From: an uncultured Lachnospiraceae bacterium
GTDB taxonomy: Bacteria > Bacillota > Clostridia > Lachnospirales > Lachnospiraceae
Assembly: GCA_947643615.1 (NCBI GenBank)
Contig: CANRWO010000029.1
Location: 1 to 40,192 of the forward strand
DNA: 40,192 nt
Direction of reading: 5' to 3'
Shown here: piece by piece, positions 8,876 through 16,541 of the stretch
Position numbering within the stretch: position 1 is the stretch's first letter
How the letters are laid out: each line of letters starts with the position of its first letter
The notes under the pieces: generated by a model
Told to the model about the DNA's origin: nothing
The model's database searches: none
Seen by the model: the letters and a program-made list of their open reading frames with translations, nothing else
Made by a program: the position numbers and the translations under genes

Positions 8876-10069
8876 ATGAATTTTATTAATTCTTTTATGT
8901 CTGCGGTGGGTAACGGCATATGGTCCGTGATCGCCGCCTCACTGATTCTGATCGTGGCATTTGTGGTGGCTGCCATTGTCAGATCTCTGGTGCTGAAGCT
9001 GCTGAGCGGGGGCAAGGTGGGACAGTTCCTTGAGAAACTGGATGCTGCAGGAGGGGAAGACAAACACGGAAGTACGAAAGAATTCATCGGGAAGCTGGTT
9101 CATCTGCTGGTGTTTCTGCTCTTTGTTCCCGGTATTTTTTCCGTATTGGGTATGAAAGAGGTCATCTCCCCCATCACGGGACTGCTGAACATTGTTTGGG
9201 GTTATGTGCCTAATGTGGTTGCCGCGGTGATCGTTCTGGTGGTAGGCTGTTTTGTGGCAAAGCTGGTCCGCCAGCTCCTTGTGCCCGTGTTCGGCAGACT
9301 GAATGTGGACAAGCTTCAGGAGAAGGCCGGCGTGGAGGTGCCAAACAGCGCAAAACTTTCCAATACACTGGCCTACATTATATATGTGCTGATCCTGATC
9401 CCCATGATCATAATGGCTCTGGATGTGCTGAATATCAGCGTGATCTCCACACCTGCAGTACATATGCTTGATATGATCTTCAGCTTTATCCCTAATATTT
9501 TCGTAGGGTTAGTGATCATTATTATCGGCTGCATGATCGGTAAGTTTGTGGGGCAGATCGTGACCCGTCTGATCGCTTCTGCCGGACTGGATGCAAAGCT
9601 TTCCAAACTTCTGGATGAGGAGAAGAATAAGTTTGATCTGTCCAGGTTTGCAGGTACGGTGGTCAATGTGGTGATCGTAATCTTCTTTGTAGTGGAGGGT
9701 GTCAATGTCCTTAAGCTGGAGGTGCTGACCGGTATCGGATCTGATGTGATCGGTTATATGCCGGCTGCCTTGAGCGCCGTCCTGATCTTTGCCATCTGTT
9801 TTGTGGCAAGCTCCATAGCTTCCAGGGCGCTGGTGAGCCGTGGGCATGCTGCCTACGGACTGATTGCGAAATGTGCGATCCTGACGGTGGGCGTATTTAT
9901 GGTCCTGAGCCAGCTGGGGATTGCGGAAACCATCGTCAACTCCACATTTAAATTGATCCTGGCCGCATTGGCAGTGGCATTTGCCATCGCTTTCGGCATG
10001 GGAGGCAGAGAGTTTGCGGCCCATACCCTGAAAAAGCTGGAAGACAGTATGGATAAGAAAGAAGAGTAA
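8876..10069 (+). CDS. MscS-related membrane protein with repeated conserved TM helices
   Basis: A 397-residue polytopic inner-membrane protein. Three blocks share a pattern of a long hydrophobic helix followed by a basic, amphipathic stretch: GNGIWSVIAASLILIVAFVV near the start, the block around VVAAVIVLVVGCFVAKLVRQ, and PNIFVGLVIIIIGCMIGKFV. Such repeats are typical of mechanosensitive-channel relatives with the conserved TM helix domain rather than of classical MscS. The C-terminal LILAALAVAFAIAFGMGGRE resembles the pore-lining helix of MscS, and a short charged tail follows. An ion or small-molecule channel function in osmotic stress is inferred. The start is preceded by TAGGAGGA. It is probably a single-gene unit. 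Confidence 0.75.
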   Translation: MNFINSFMSAVGNGIWSVIAASLILIVAFVVAAIVRSLVLKLLSGGKVGQFLEKLDAAGGEDKHGSTKEFIGKLVHLLVFLLFVPGIFSVLGMKEVISPITGLLNIVWGYVPNVVAAVIVLVVGCFVAKLVRQLLVPVFGRLNVDKLQEKAGVEVPNSAKLSNTLAYIIYVLILIPMIIMALDVLNISVISTPAVHMLDMIFSFIPNIFVGLVIIIIGCMIGKFVGQIVTRLIASAGLDAKLSKLLDEEKNKFDLSRFAGTVVNVVIVIFFVVEGVNVLKLEVLTGIGSDVIGYMPAALSAVLIFAICFVASSIASRALVSRGHAAYGLIAKCAILTVGVFMVLSQLGIAETIVNSTFKLILAALAVAFAIAFGMGGREFAAHTLKKLEDSMDKKEE

Positions 10070-10171
10070 ACTGCCCTGATATGGGAGATTCATACGAAAC
10101 AGGAGTATTCATGAATGTTTCCGGTCCTTCCCTCATATACATATAGCAGAATATGTTAGGAGGGGTTCTAT

Positions 10172-11653
10172 ATGGACTATGCATCGAATACATACGATCT
10201 CTATCGTGATATACAAAAAAGGACCGGAGGAGAAATCTATATAGGCGTACTGGGACCGGTGCGCACCGGAAAATCTACCTTTATCAAACGTTTCATGGAG
10301 GAGCTTGTGCTCCCTGTGATGGAAGATGAGCATGCGAAAGTACGTGCCCAGGATGAACTGCCTCAGAGTGCAGGAGGTAAGACCATTACCACCACGGAAC
10401 CCAAGTTTATTCCCAATGAGGCGGCAAAGGTAGTATTGAGCGGTGACATACCTGTCTCGGTGCGCCTGATTGACTGTGTGGGGTATATGGTGGAGGGCGC
10501 TGCCGGCCATATGGAGGAGGATGTGGAACGCATGGTAAAGACGCCATGGTTCGATTATGAGATCCCTTTTACACAGGCGGCGGAGATCGGCACGGATAAG
10601 GTTATGAACGACCATTCCACCATCGGCCTGGTGATCACCACTGACGGCAGCTTCGGGGAGATTCCGAGAAACAATTACCTGGAGGCGGAGGAGAAGACTA
10701 TACTGGCGCTGAAGAAGCTGAGAAAACCGTTCCTGGTGCTGGTCAACAGCCAGAAACCCTATTCCGATGAGGCGAAAAAGGTTGCAGCCGAGATTGGCGA
10801 GAAGTATGGGGTATCTGCTGTGACGGTGAACTGCGAGCAGCTGAAAAGGGATGATATCAATATGCTTTTGGAGAAAGTGCTTTATGAGTTCCCTATTTCT
10901 GCCATAGAATTTTATATGCCCAAATGGGTGGAGATGCTTGCCAGGGATAATCGCATGAAGCAGGACATTATCGATAAAGTTAAGATCCTGATGAAAGACT
11001 ATAATACGATCCGCAATGTCCTTGAGAAACCCATTGATATGGAGAGCGAGTACATAAAACGCTGTAAAACGGATGCAGTAAGGCTTTCTGACGGCGTGGT
11101 CAGGGTCCAGCTGGATGTGGAGGAAGCCTATTACTATGAGATGCTGACCGAAATGGTTGGGGAACCTATTGCGGATGAGTATCAGTTGATCAATAAGCTG
11201 AGGAATTTTGCGGCCATGAAGCATGAATACGCAAAGGTCCTGGATGCGGTGAACATGGTTCGGATGAAGGGGTATGGAGTGGTGACCCCGGACCGTGACG
11301 AGATTGTTTTGGAGAAGCCTGAACTGATCAAACACGGAAATAAATTCGGGGTTAAGATCAAGGCTTCCAGTCCGTCCATCCACATGATCCGTGCCAACAT
11401 CGAGACAGAAATCGCGCCTATTGTGGGGACACAAATACAGGCGGACGACCTGATCCGATATATCAACCAGACAGATAAGGAGAGCGGTATCTGGGACACC
11501 AACATCTTCGGAAAAACGATAGAACAGCTTGTAAATGACGGAATTACTGCAAAAGTAGCCGTAATTGGCGAGGAAAGCCAGATGAAATTGCAGGATACCA
11601 TGCAGAAGATCGTAAACGACAGCAACGGCGGCATGGTATGCATCATTATTTAG
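10172..11653 (+). CDS. spoIVA: Stage IV sporulation protein A, spore coat ATPase
   Basis: SpoIVA polymerises on the forespore surface using ATP and forms the basement layer on which the coat assembles. The 493-residue length is the family norm. The start MDYASNTYDLYRDIQKRTGG and Walker A GPVRTGKST (residues 28-36) are characteristic; RLIDCVGYMVEGA and LVLVNSQKPYS belong to the TRAFAC-type ATPase part (about 1-240), and the C-terminal region ends GGMVCIII. A GGAGGGG ribosome site precedes the ATG. Control by sigma-E is expected from the family, but I could not identify a convincing sigma-E promoter in the 100 bases upstream. The next gene converges on it. Confidence 0.96.
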   Translation: MDYASNTYDLYRDIQKRTGGEIYIGVLGPVRTGKSTFIKRFMEELVLPVMEDEHAKVRAQDELPQSAGGKTITTTEPKFIPNEAAKVVLSGDIPVSVRLIDCVGYMVEGAAGHMEEDVERMVKTPWFDYEIPFTQAAEIGTDKVMNDHSTIGLVITTDGSFGEIPRNNYLEAEEKTILALKKLRKPFLVLVNSQKPYSDEAKKVAAEIGEKYGVSAVTVNCEQLKRDDINMLLEKVLYEFPISAIEFYMPKWVEMLARDNRMKQDIIDKVKILMKDYNTIRNVLEKPIDMESEYIKRCKTDAVRLSDGVVRVQLDVEEAYYYEMLTEMVGEPIADEYQLINKLRNFAAMKHEYAKVLDAVNMVRMKGYGVVTPDRDEIVLEKPELIKHGNKFGVKIKASSPSIHMIRANIETEIAPIVGTQIQADDLIRYINQTDKESGIWDTNIFGKTIEQLVNDGITAKVAVIGEESQMKLQDTMQKIVNDSNGGMVCIII

Positions 11654-11719
11654 ATTGCCGTAGTGTTTTGTGCAGGATTAATCCATTGCCGGCAGGATGG
11701 GAAAAGTCTGCAAAATGCA

Positions 11720-13171
11720 CTATAATCCGGAGTAGTAAGGGAACGCGTATCCGTATATGGTGATGCCGGCGGCAAGAGTGACCATAAGGATCAAAAAACC
11801 GCAGAGACCTGTGAGCAGGCGGTCGGATTCGGCCCCGCCCACAGGTTTTTTGTATTTTTTTCCCAGTACGGGGATATGGGGGATTAGGGCGCAGAACCCA
11901 TGGACCCCTTTTTCCAGGCCGCGGACACAATAATAACAAAGGGGGATCAGGATGGGCATCAAATACCGTCCCTGGGGCTGGTAGTCCGTGCCGTAGGAAT
12001 AAATAATGCTTAACACAAACGGAATCAGCATACAGACTGCCATGTTTCCATGGAAGAACCGGTTCAGCGCCGGGCGCCCCGGAAAAACGATCCCTTCCGG
12101 TATCCTGGCAAAGCGTGACAAAGGCAGTATACTCCCCATAAGACCTACCAGGAACAGAAACTTATAAAAGCGGTAGATCCATAATGCGGTGGTGACCACC
12201 ATGGGGCCGTACATACAGATAAAGCTGTTCAGGGAAAGTACCAGGAAATCCGACCGGAACAGCATGGAAACCAGCGTATATCCCATGGACTGATAGGTGA
12301 TGCGCGTTTCCGCTTTCATATCTTCGTTTCCGTACAGCTCACTGCAAAGATTTCTGGTGCGCAGTCCCAGAATATCCCCGTCATAAAGGATATAGCTTCT
12401 GATAAACCACCAGCCGATCCCTAACAGCACGATTGCGCTGATGAACATCCCTTTTTTTAAAAAAGGCTTCCAGTCCAGGCAGGGGCGCCCGGCCTGCAGG
12501 GAGAAAAAGTGGGCAGTAAAAAGCAGGATACAGCTTAAAATAAACCCATAGGCATTGTAGTAAGACAGGGCACACAGTATGATCCCCATGGACATGATAA
12601 GGCAGGAGCGGTAACGGAAATGGTCCTGCAGGCAGCATGTGAGTCCGTACAGCATGACGGCGATGGACATCATACAGCAGGAGTCTGTATTGACGTAGGT
12701 GTGCAGGAACAGGCTCTGGGGAATGAACATAGTGAGGAAACAGAAGAGCCATTGCAGCGCCCTGCACCGAAACCATTTTCTGCTTAAGAGCAGGAGGAAT
12801 ACAGCCATGACCAGGCCAAATGCAAAATCCACCATACGGGCAGTGTAGAACAGGAAATCCGGGTCCTGGGTAAAGAACCCTGCCAGCCGCATGGAATAAC
12901 CCTGGACCATATAGGGCAGAATAGGCTGGAATGCATAGGAAAAGCCGTAGGCGGGGATGCGTATGGCCTCTTCGAAGCCGTTGGGAAGCGTACCGTGTTC
13001 CGCAATGTACTGGGGGATCAGATAACGGTTGAATTCGTCAGGGGGGTTGCCAAAAGGCTGCCGGAATAATAACGATAACCCTAAAATAAAGTATATTGCA
13101 AAATAGCAGACAGTGAGTATAGCCTGCCAATGGATACGTTGTGAAAATGTATGCTGTGTCATTTCTTTCAT
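11720..13171 (-). CDS. Multi-pass membrane protein, DUF2142-like (GT-C fold type)
   Basis: A 483-residue protein with about ten hydrophobic segments. The motif PFGNPPDEFNRYLIPQYIAE after the first membrane helix is typical of DUF2142-like or GT-C-type glycosyltransferases, where acidic residues in the first extracytoplasmic loop bind the metal and lipid-linked donor. QPQGRYLMPILIPLCYY towards the C-terminus is another recurrent feature of that group. A role in decorating cell-surface polymers is inferred. It is transcribed away from the GtrII-like gene at 13314, and their promoters lie back to back. A start at 13162 (MTQHTF) is an alternative; AAGGAT lies 11 bases ahead of 13171. Confidence 0.7.
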   Translation of the reverse strand: MKEMTQHTFSQRIHWQAILTVCYFAIYFILGLSLLFRQPFGNPPDEFNRYLIPQYIAEHGTLPNGFEEAIRIPAYGFSYAFQPILPYMVQGYSMRLAGFFTQDPDFLFYTARMVDFAFGLVMAVFLLLLSRKWFRCRALQWLFCFLTMFIPQSLFLHTYVNTDSCCMMSIAVMLYGLTCCLQDHFRYRSCLIMSMGIILCALSYYNAYGFILSCILLFTAHFFSLQAGRPCLDWKPFLKKGMFISAIVLLGIGWWFIRSYILYDGDILGLRTRNLCSELYGNEDMKAETRITYQSMGYTLVSMLFRSDFLVLSLNSFICMYGPMVVTTALWIYRFYKFLFLVGLMGSILPLSRFARIPEGIVFPGRPALNRFFHGNMAVCMLIPFVLSIIYSYGTDYQPQGRYLMPILIPLCYYCVRGLEKGVHGFCALIPHIPVLGKKYKKPVGGAESDRLLTGLCGFLILMVTLAAGITIYGYAFPYYSGL

Positions 13172-13207
13172 AAAATGATTTAATCCTTATGTTTGTATTT
13201 TTCATCT

Positions 13208-13236
13208 ATAGTAACATATTATTTCCGTTAAAACAA
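13208..13236 (-). promoter_or_regulatory. Promoter of the DUF2142-like gene
   Basis: On the minus strand TTGTTT (13231-13236) and TACTAT (13208-13213) with a 17-base spacer. Its -35 lies only 5 bases from the -35 of the opposite promoter at 13242. Confidence 0.5.
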
Positions 13237-13241
13237 ATAAT

Positions 13242-13270
13242 TTGCTTTTTAATATGTTTTTTTGTATAAT
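13242..13270 (+). promoter_or_regulatory. Promoter of the GtrII-like gene
   Basis: TTGCTT at 13242-13247 and a consensus TATAAT at 13265-13270, spacer 17. This excludes a start codon at 13242 for the downstream gene, because the longest open frame begins inside this -35 element. Confidence 0.65.
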
Positions 13271-13313
13271 GGGGTTGGTTATATATGGTATTTTTATTAA
13301 GGAGAGCTTTGGC

Positions 13314-14903
13314 TTGAAGAATGGTATAACAAAAGATCACGATAGGGCGGATGATGTGAGAAAATACCGCCGCCATATTTTTTGGATCAGCGTTTTTGTA
13401 TTTTTATTGCATGGTGCAAAGTTGAATTCCAATATTGTAGGGATTGATACGGAAGATCTGATCCACCTGGGACGCGATTTTTATGGCGGGTGGCTTACCA
13501 CAGGGCGCCAGGGGCTTGTCTTTCTAAAATATATTCTGGGCAATCTCTATTTTAATCCCTATTTTGCGGGAGCAACGACATTGGTTATGCTGATTCTGGC
13601 GGTGTCTTCTTTCTTTTTGCTCTGGGACTATGTAAGCGGCAGGGGTGGGGATGCGAAATATGGGGTGGCTTCCTGGGTGTTGGGCGGGTTGCTGTGGGTA
13701 TCCCATCCCATCCTTGTGGAGCAGCTTTACTTTTCCCTGCAAAGCGTGGAAATCTGCCTGTGTTTTGTATTGACGGCAGGCGCTTTGATGCTTTCTTTCC
13801 TGTGGGTGGAAAACGGGAAACACAGGGGGCGCTTTTTTCTGCCCGCGGCGGCTTTGCTCCTTATTACTTTTTCCGGTTATCAGATATTTGTAGTTCTCTA
13901 TATCTTTGGAGTGGCGGCAGTTCTGCTCCTGCAGAGCCTGAGGGCGCTGGAGGGGGATCATGGGGTCCCGGCGAAAGAATTCTGGAAGAAAGCTGGTTTG
14001 TATGCGCTGCTGTTCCTGACGGCATTTGCCCTCAACATGGCCGTTACCAAATGGTTTTTCAGCACTTCGGATTATCTGCAGCAGCAGATCCTCTGGGGGG
14101 AAGGGACTTTCTCCGACAATATAAAAAATATATTGTTCCATATGAGGCAGGTGTTCACAGGTTCCGGTTCTATTTTTTACCATTGGAGCTATGGGGTGCT
14201 CTGTGTCACGTCTTTCCTGTTGCTTGCGCGGGTATTATGGAAGCGGCGGGGGCGGAAGAAGGGCAGCCTTTTGACGGTTCTATTCTTATATTTTGCGGTA
14301 ATGGTGATGCCCTTTCTGATGACTGTAGTCATAGGGGGTGCGCCGGTTGTGCGGTCCCAGCTGATTCTCCCGGCCATGACAGGCTTCCTGGCGTATCTCA
14401 ATTTGGCCCTGTTGCAGCAGGCGGCGGTTCCAAAGGAGAAAGCCGCGTTGTGCATGGCTTCAATGCTGGTGTTTGCCTGGGGTGCGGGAAGCCTGGAACA
14501 GGCCCGGATGACAGGGGCGCTTTATTATACGGACCGGTGCCGTTACGAGCAGGATGCGGCGATTGCCCAACAGCTGATCAGGGAACTGAAGAGGGTAAAC
14601 AGATGGGGGCTTCCGGTGGCAGTGGTGGGAAGGCTGGAGTTCGAGCCGAACAATGCATGTGTCCGTGGCGAGATCATTGGGAACTCCTTCTTTGATTATG
14701 ACACTGAGGTGGAGCCGCTGAATTACTGGAGCACAAGGCGCATTCTTGGCTTTTTCCATACATTGGGGGCGGATTTCGAACAGCTTCATGTGGACCGGAT
14801 GGAAGAGGCTTTGGAGTACAGCACTTACATGGCTATGTGGCCGGAGCAAAATTGTGTGGAGATATGCGAGGATTTCGTAGTCATTAAACTCAGTGATTTT
14901 TAG
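13314..14903 (+). CDS. Glucosyltransferase-domain membrane protein (GtrII-like)
   Basis: A 529-residue polytopic protein. GIDTEDLIHLGRDFYGGW, TGRQGLVFLKYILG and NLYFNPYFAG match the N-terminal part of the glucosyl-transferase II family, which moves sugars from lipid carriers to surface glycans. About ten membrane helices follow, then a soluble C-terminal piece (from about residue 395). The start is TTG at 13314 with AAGGAG at 13299-13304; the longer frame from 13242 would start in the promoter. The donor and acceptor are unknown. The DUF2142-like gene is divergently transcribed from the same promoter region. A MITE-like element begins 7 bases after the stop. Confidence 0.75.
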   Translation: MKNGITKDHDRADDVRKYRRHIFWISVFVFLLHGAKLNSNIVGIDTEDLIHLGRDFYGGWLTTGRQGLVFLKYILGNLYFNPYFAGATTLVMLILAVSSFFLLWDYVSGRGGDAKYGVASWVLGGLLWVSHPILVEQLYFSLQSVEICLCFVLTAGALMLSFLWVENGKHRGRFFLPAAALLLITFSGYQIFVVLYIFGVAAVLLLQSLRALEGDHGVPAKEFWKKAGLYALLFLTAFALNMAVTKWFFSTSDYLQQQILWGEGTFSDNIKNILFHMRQVFTGSGSIFYHWSYGVLCVTSFLLLARVLWKRRGRKKGSLLTVLFLYFAVMVMPFLMTVVIGGAPVVRSQLILPAMTGFLAYLNLALLQQAAVPKEKAALCMASMLVFAWGAGSLEQARMTGALYYTDRCRYEQDAAIAQQLIRELKRVNRWGLPVAVVGRLEFEPNNACVRGEIIGNSFFDYDTEVEPLNYWSTRRILGFFHTLGADFEQLHVDRMEEALEYSTYMAMWPEQNCVEICEDFVVIKLSDF

Positions 14904-14909
14904 AAAGCC

Positions 14910-15071
14910 AGTATAATCCACCCTAATTGCCCGTATGTTTGGCGCAGGATAAATTTTCAGCCTGCAAGGCGGCTGAACGAGGCGATGCGGTGGCATCGTT
15001 GAGTGAAGCCAACGCAGTCAGGTGGAAATTTAGACCAGCGAAACATAGGGATAATTTAGGTGGATTATACT
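14910..15071. mobile_element. MITE-like element A, 162 bp
   Basis: Terminal inverted repeats start AGTATAATCCACC at 14910 and end GGTGGATTATACT at 15071, extending about 36 bases (through TATGTTT on the left and AAACATA on the right). The interior holds three small hairpins: CAGCC...GGCTG, CGATGC-GGTG-GCATCG and GTTG...CAAC. There is no coding capacity. The same interior occurs, without ends, at 3524-3606. A target duplication is not obvious. Confidence 0.8.
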
Positions 15072-15235
15072 AGTACATCGTTGCATTAATTCTTGAGTAA
15101 TCAGCACTCGCTGTTCACGCCATCGCCGCGTTGTCGTCAGTCAACGATGCCACCGCATCGCCTCCTTCCTCCGCCTTACGCTGACGCAAACATCAAGCAC
15201 TGATTTACTTCAAGATTAACGCAATGCTGTACTAG
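15070..15235. mobile_element. MITE-like element B, 166 bp, abutting element A
   Basis: Begins CTAGTACATCGTTGC at 15070 and ends GCAATGCTGTACTAG at 15235; the inverted arms match over roughly 50 bases with scattered differences. Read on the minus strand its centre carries the same GGCGATGCGGTGGCATCGTT core as element A. CTAG at both ends may be the duplicated target or part of the termini. It finishes 20 bases before the punA start, so the salvage operon has no promoter-sized DNA of its own. Confidence 0.8.
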
Positions 15236-15255
15236 AAAGCAGGGAGGGAACGGAT

Positions 15256-16089
15256 ATGGTTGAGGCTTATAAGAAGCTTTTGGATTGCTATGAGGATGTG
15301 AGGAAAAAGACGGATTTTCTGCCCAAGGCCGCCATCGTGCTGGGATCCGGGTTGGGGGATTACGCGGATCAGGTCAAAGTGGCCGCGGAGATTTCTTACA
15401 GTGAGATAGAAGGTTTTCCTGTGTCCACAGTGCCCGGACATGCAGGCAAGTTTATTTTCGGATACATTGGCCAGGTCCCGGTAGTCTGTATGAAGGGAAG
15501 GGTTCATTATTATGAAGGATATCCCATCAGTGACGTGGTGCTCCCGATCCGGCTGATGAAACTCATGGGGGCGGAGGTTTTGTTCCTGACAAACGCTGCA
15601 GGAGGCGTAAATTCGTCTTTCCATGCGGGAGACCTCATGCTGATCCGGGATCAGATAGCCGTCTTTGCGCCGAATCCCTTAATCGGAGAGAATATTGACG
15701 AGCTTGGGGTGCGCTTCCCCGATATGAGCACGGTATATGACAGGGACCTTCAGGAGGTTATCATAAAAGCGGCAAAGGATAACCGCATTTTTCTGCAGCA
15801 GGGTGTCTATGCACAGCTTACGGGGCCTTCTTTCGAGTCTCCCGCGGAGATCAGGATGCTTCGCGGAATGGGCGTGGACGCGGTAGGCATGAGCACTGTG
15901 GTAGAGGCCATAGCAGCCAACCATATGGGCATGAGGATCTGCGGAATATCCTGCATCAGCAATCTGGCCGCAGGTATGACGGCCAATCCTTTGACCCATG
16001 AGGAAGTACAGGAGGCGGCAGATATGGCGGCCCCGAATTTCAAGAAGCTGGTGACGGAAGCCGTTAAGGGAATGGAGTTTTACAGTTAG
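15256..16089 (+). CDS. punA: Purine nucleoside phosphorylase
   Basis: Splits inosine and guanosine (trimeric PNP class) with phosphate into base and ribose-1-phosphate. At 277 residues it has the normal size. The phosphate loop appears as VLGSGLGDYA (about 29-38), the substrate-binding RVHYYEGYP near 83-91, NAAGGVN near 117, and the base-contacting MSTVVEAIAANHMG near 213. GGGAGGGAAC precedes the ATG. It heads a tightly packed set with cytidine deaminase, an amidohydrolase and a purine permease, a coherent nucleoside salvage unit. The promoter must lie in or beyond the MITE-like elements directly upstream. Confidence 0.95.
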   Translation: MVEAYKKLLDCYEDVRKKTDFLPKAAIVLGSGLGDYADQVKVAAEISYSEIEGFPVSTVPGHAGKFIFGYIGQVPVVCMKGRVHYYEGYPISDVVLPIRLMKLMGAEVLFLTNAAGGVNSSFHAGDLMLIRDQIAVFAPNPLIGENIDELGVRFPDMSTVYDRDLQEVIIKAAKDNRIFLQQGVYAQLTGPSFESPAEIRMLRGMGVDAVGMSTVVEAIAANHMGMRICGISCISNLAAGMTANPLTHEEVQEAADMAAPNFKKLVTEAVKGMEFYS

Positions 16090-16121
16090 GGAGGATTTTG
16101 GAAGAAAGCGGGGGTGTCTGG

Positions 16122-16541
16122 ATGAGTGGCCGGGAAAAACAGGAATTGATCCAAAAGGCGCTGGAGGCAAGGCAGATGGCCTATGCCCCCTATTCCCATT
16201 ACCTGGTGGGGGCGGCGCTGCTTACGGAGGACGGCAGTGTTTATCAGGGAGGCAATATTGAGAACGCCTCTTACGGCGCTACGAACTGTGCCGAACGCAC
16301 TGCGGTCTTTAAAGCAGTCAGCGACGGAAAACGAAGGATAAAGGCCATAGCGGTCACGGGAGGGATGGAAGGCGCCGACCCTGCTGACTATGCGTTTCCC
16401 TGCGGAATATGCAGGCAGGTGCTGCGGGAATTCGGGACAGGGGATATGACGCTGATCGTTGCAAAAAATGTTACAGATTACAGGGAGTTTGGCTTGGAAG
16501 AGCTGCTGCCGTTTGGGTTCGGAGGAGAATCGATTAAATGA
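16122..16541 (+). CDS. cdd: Cytidine deaminase
   Basis: Zinc enzyme converting cytidine and deoxycytidine to (deoxy)uridine. In the 139-residue product the zinc and catalytic residues are visible as C56-A-E58 in TNCAERTA and C94, C97 in PCGICRQVL; YAPYSHYLVGAAL and GGNIENASYG are the substrate-binding signatures. The ATG at 16122 follows GGGGGTG by about 7 bases; an upstream TTG at 16098 is less likely. The stop overlaps the start of the amidohydrolase gene in an ATGA arrangement, implying translational coupling. Confidence 0.94.
   Translation: MSGREKQELIQKALEARQMAYAPYSHYLVGAALLTEDGSVYQGGNIENASYGATNCAERTAVFKAVSDGKRRIKAIAVTGGMEGADPADYAFPCGICRQVLREFGTGDMTLIVAKNVTDYREFGLEELLPFGFGGESIK

Larger units (their letters stand above)
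14904..15255. other. Intergenic region filled by two MITE-like elements
   Basis: Apart from elements A and B there are only 6 bases on the left and about 20 on the right, the latter containing the punA ribosome site. No gene is present. Confidence 0.75.

Noticed and set aside
10070..10171. Sigma-E promoter ahead of spoIVA
   Set aside because: CATACGAA and CATATACAT resemble a -10 but no properly spaced -35 was found.
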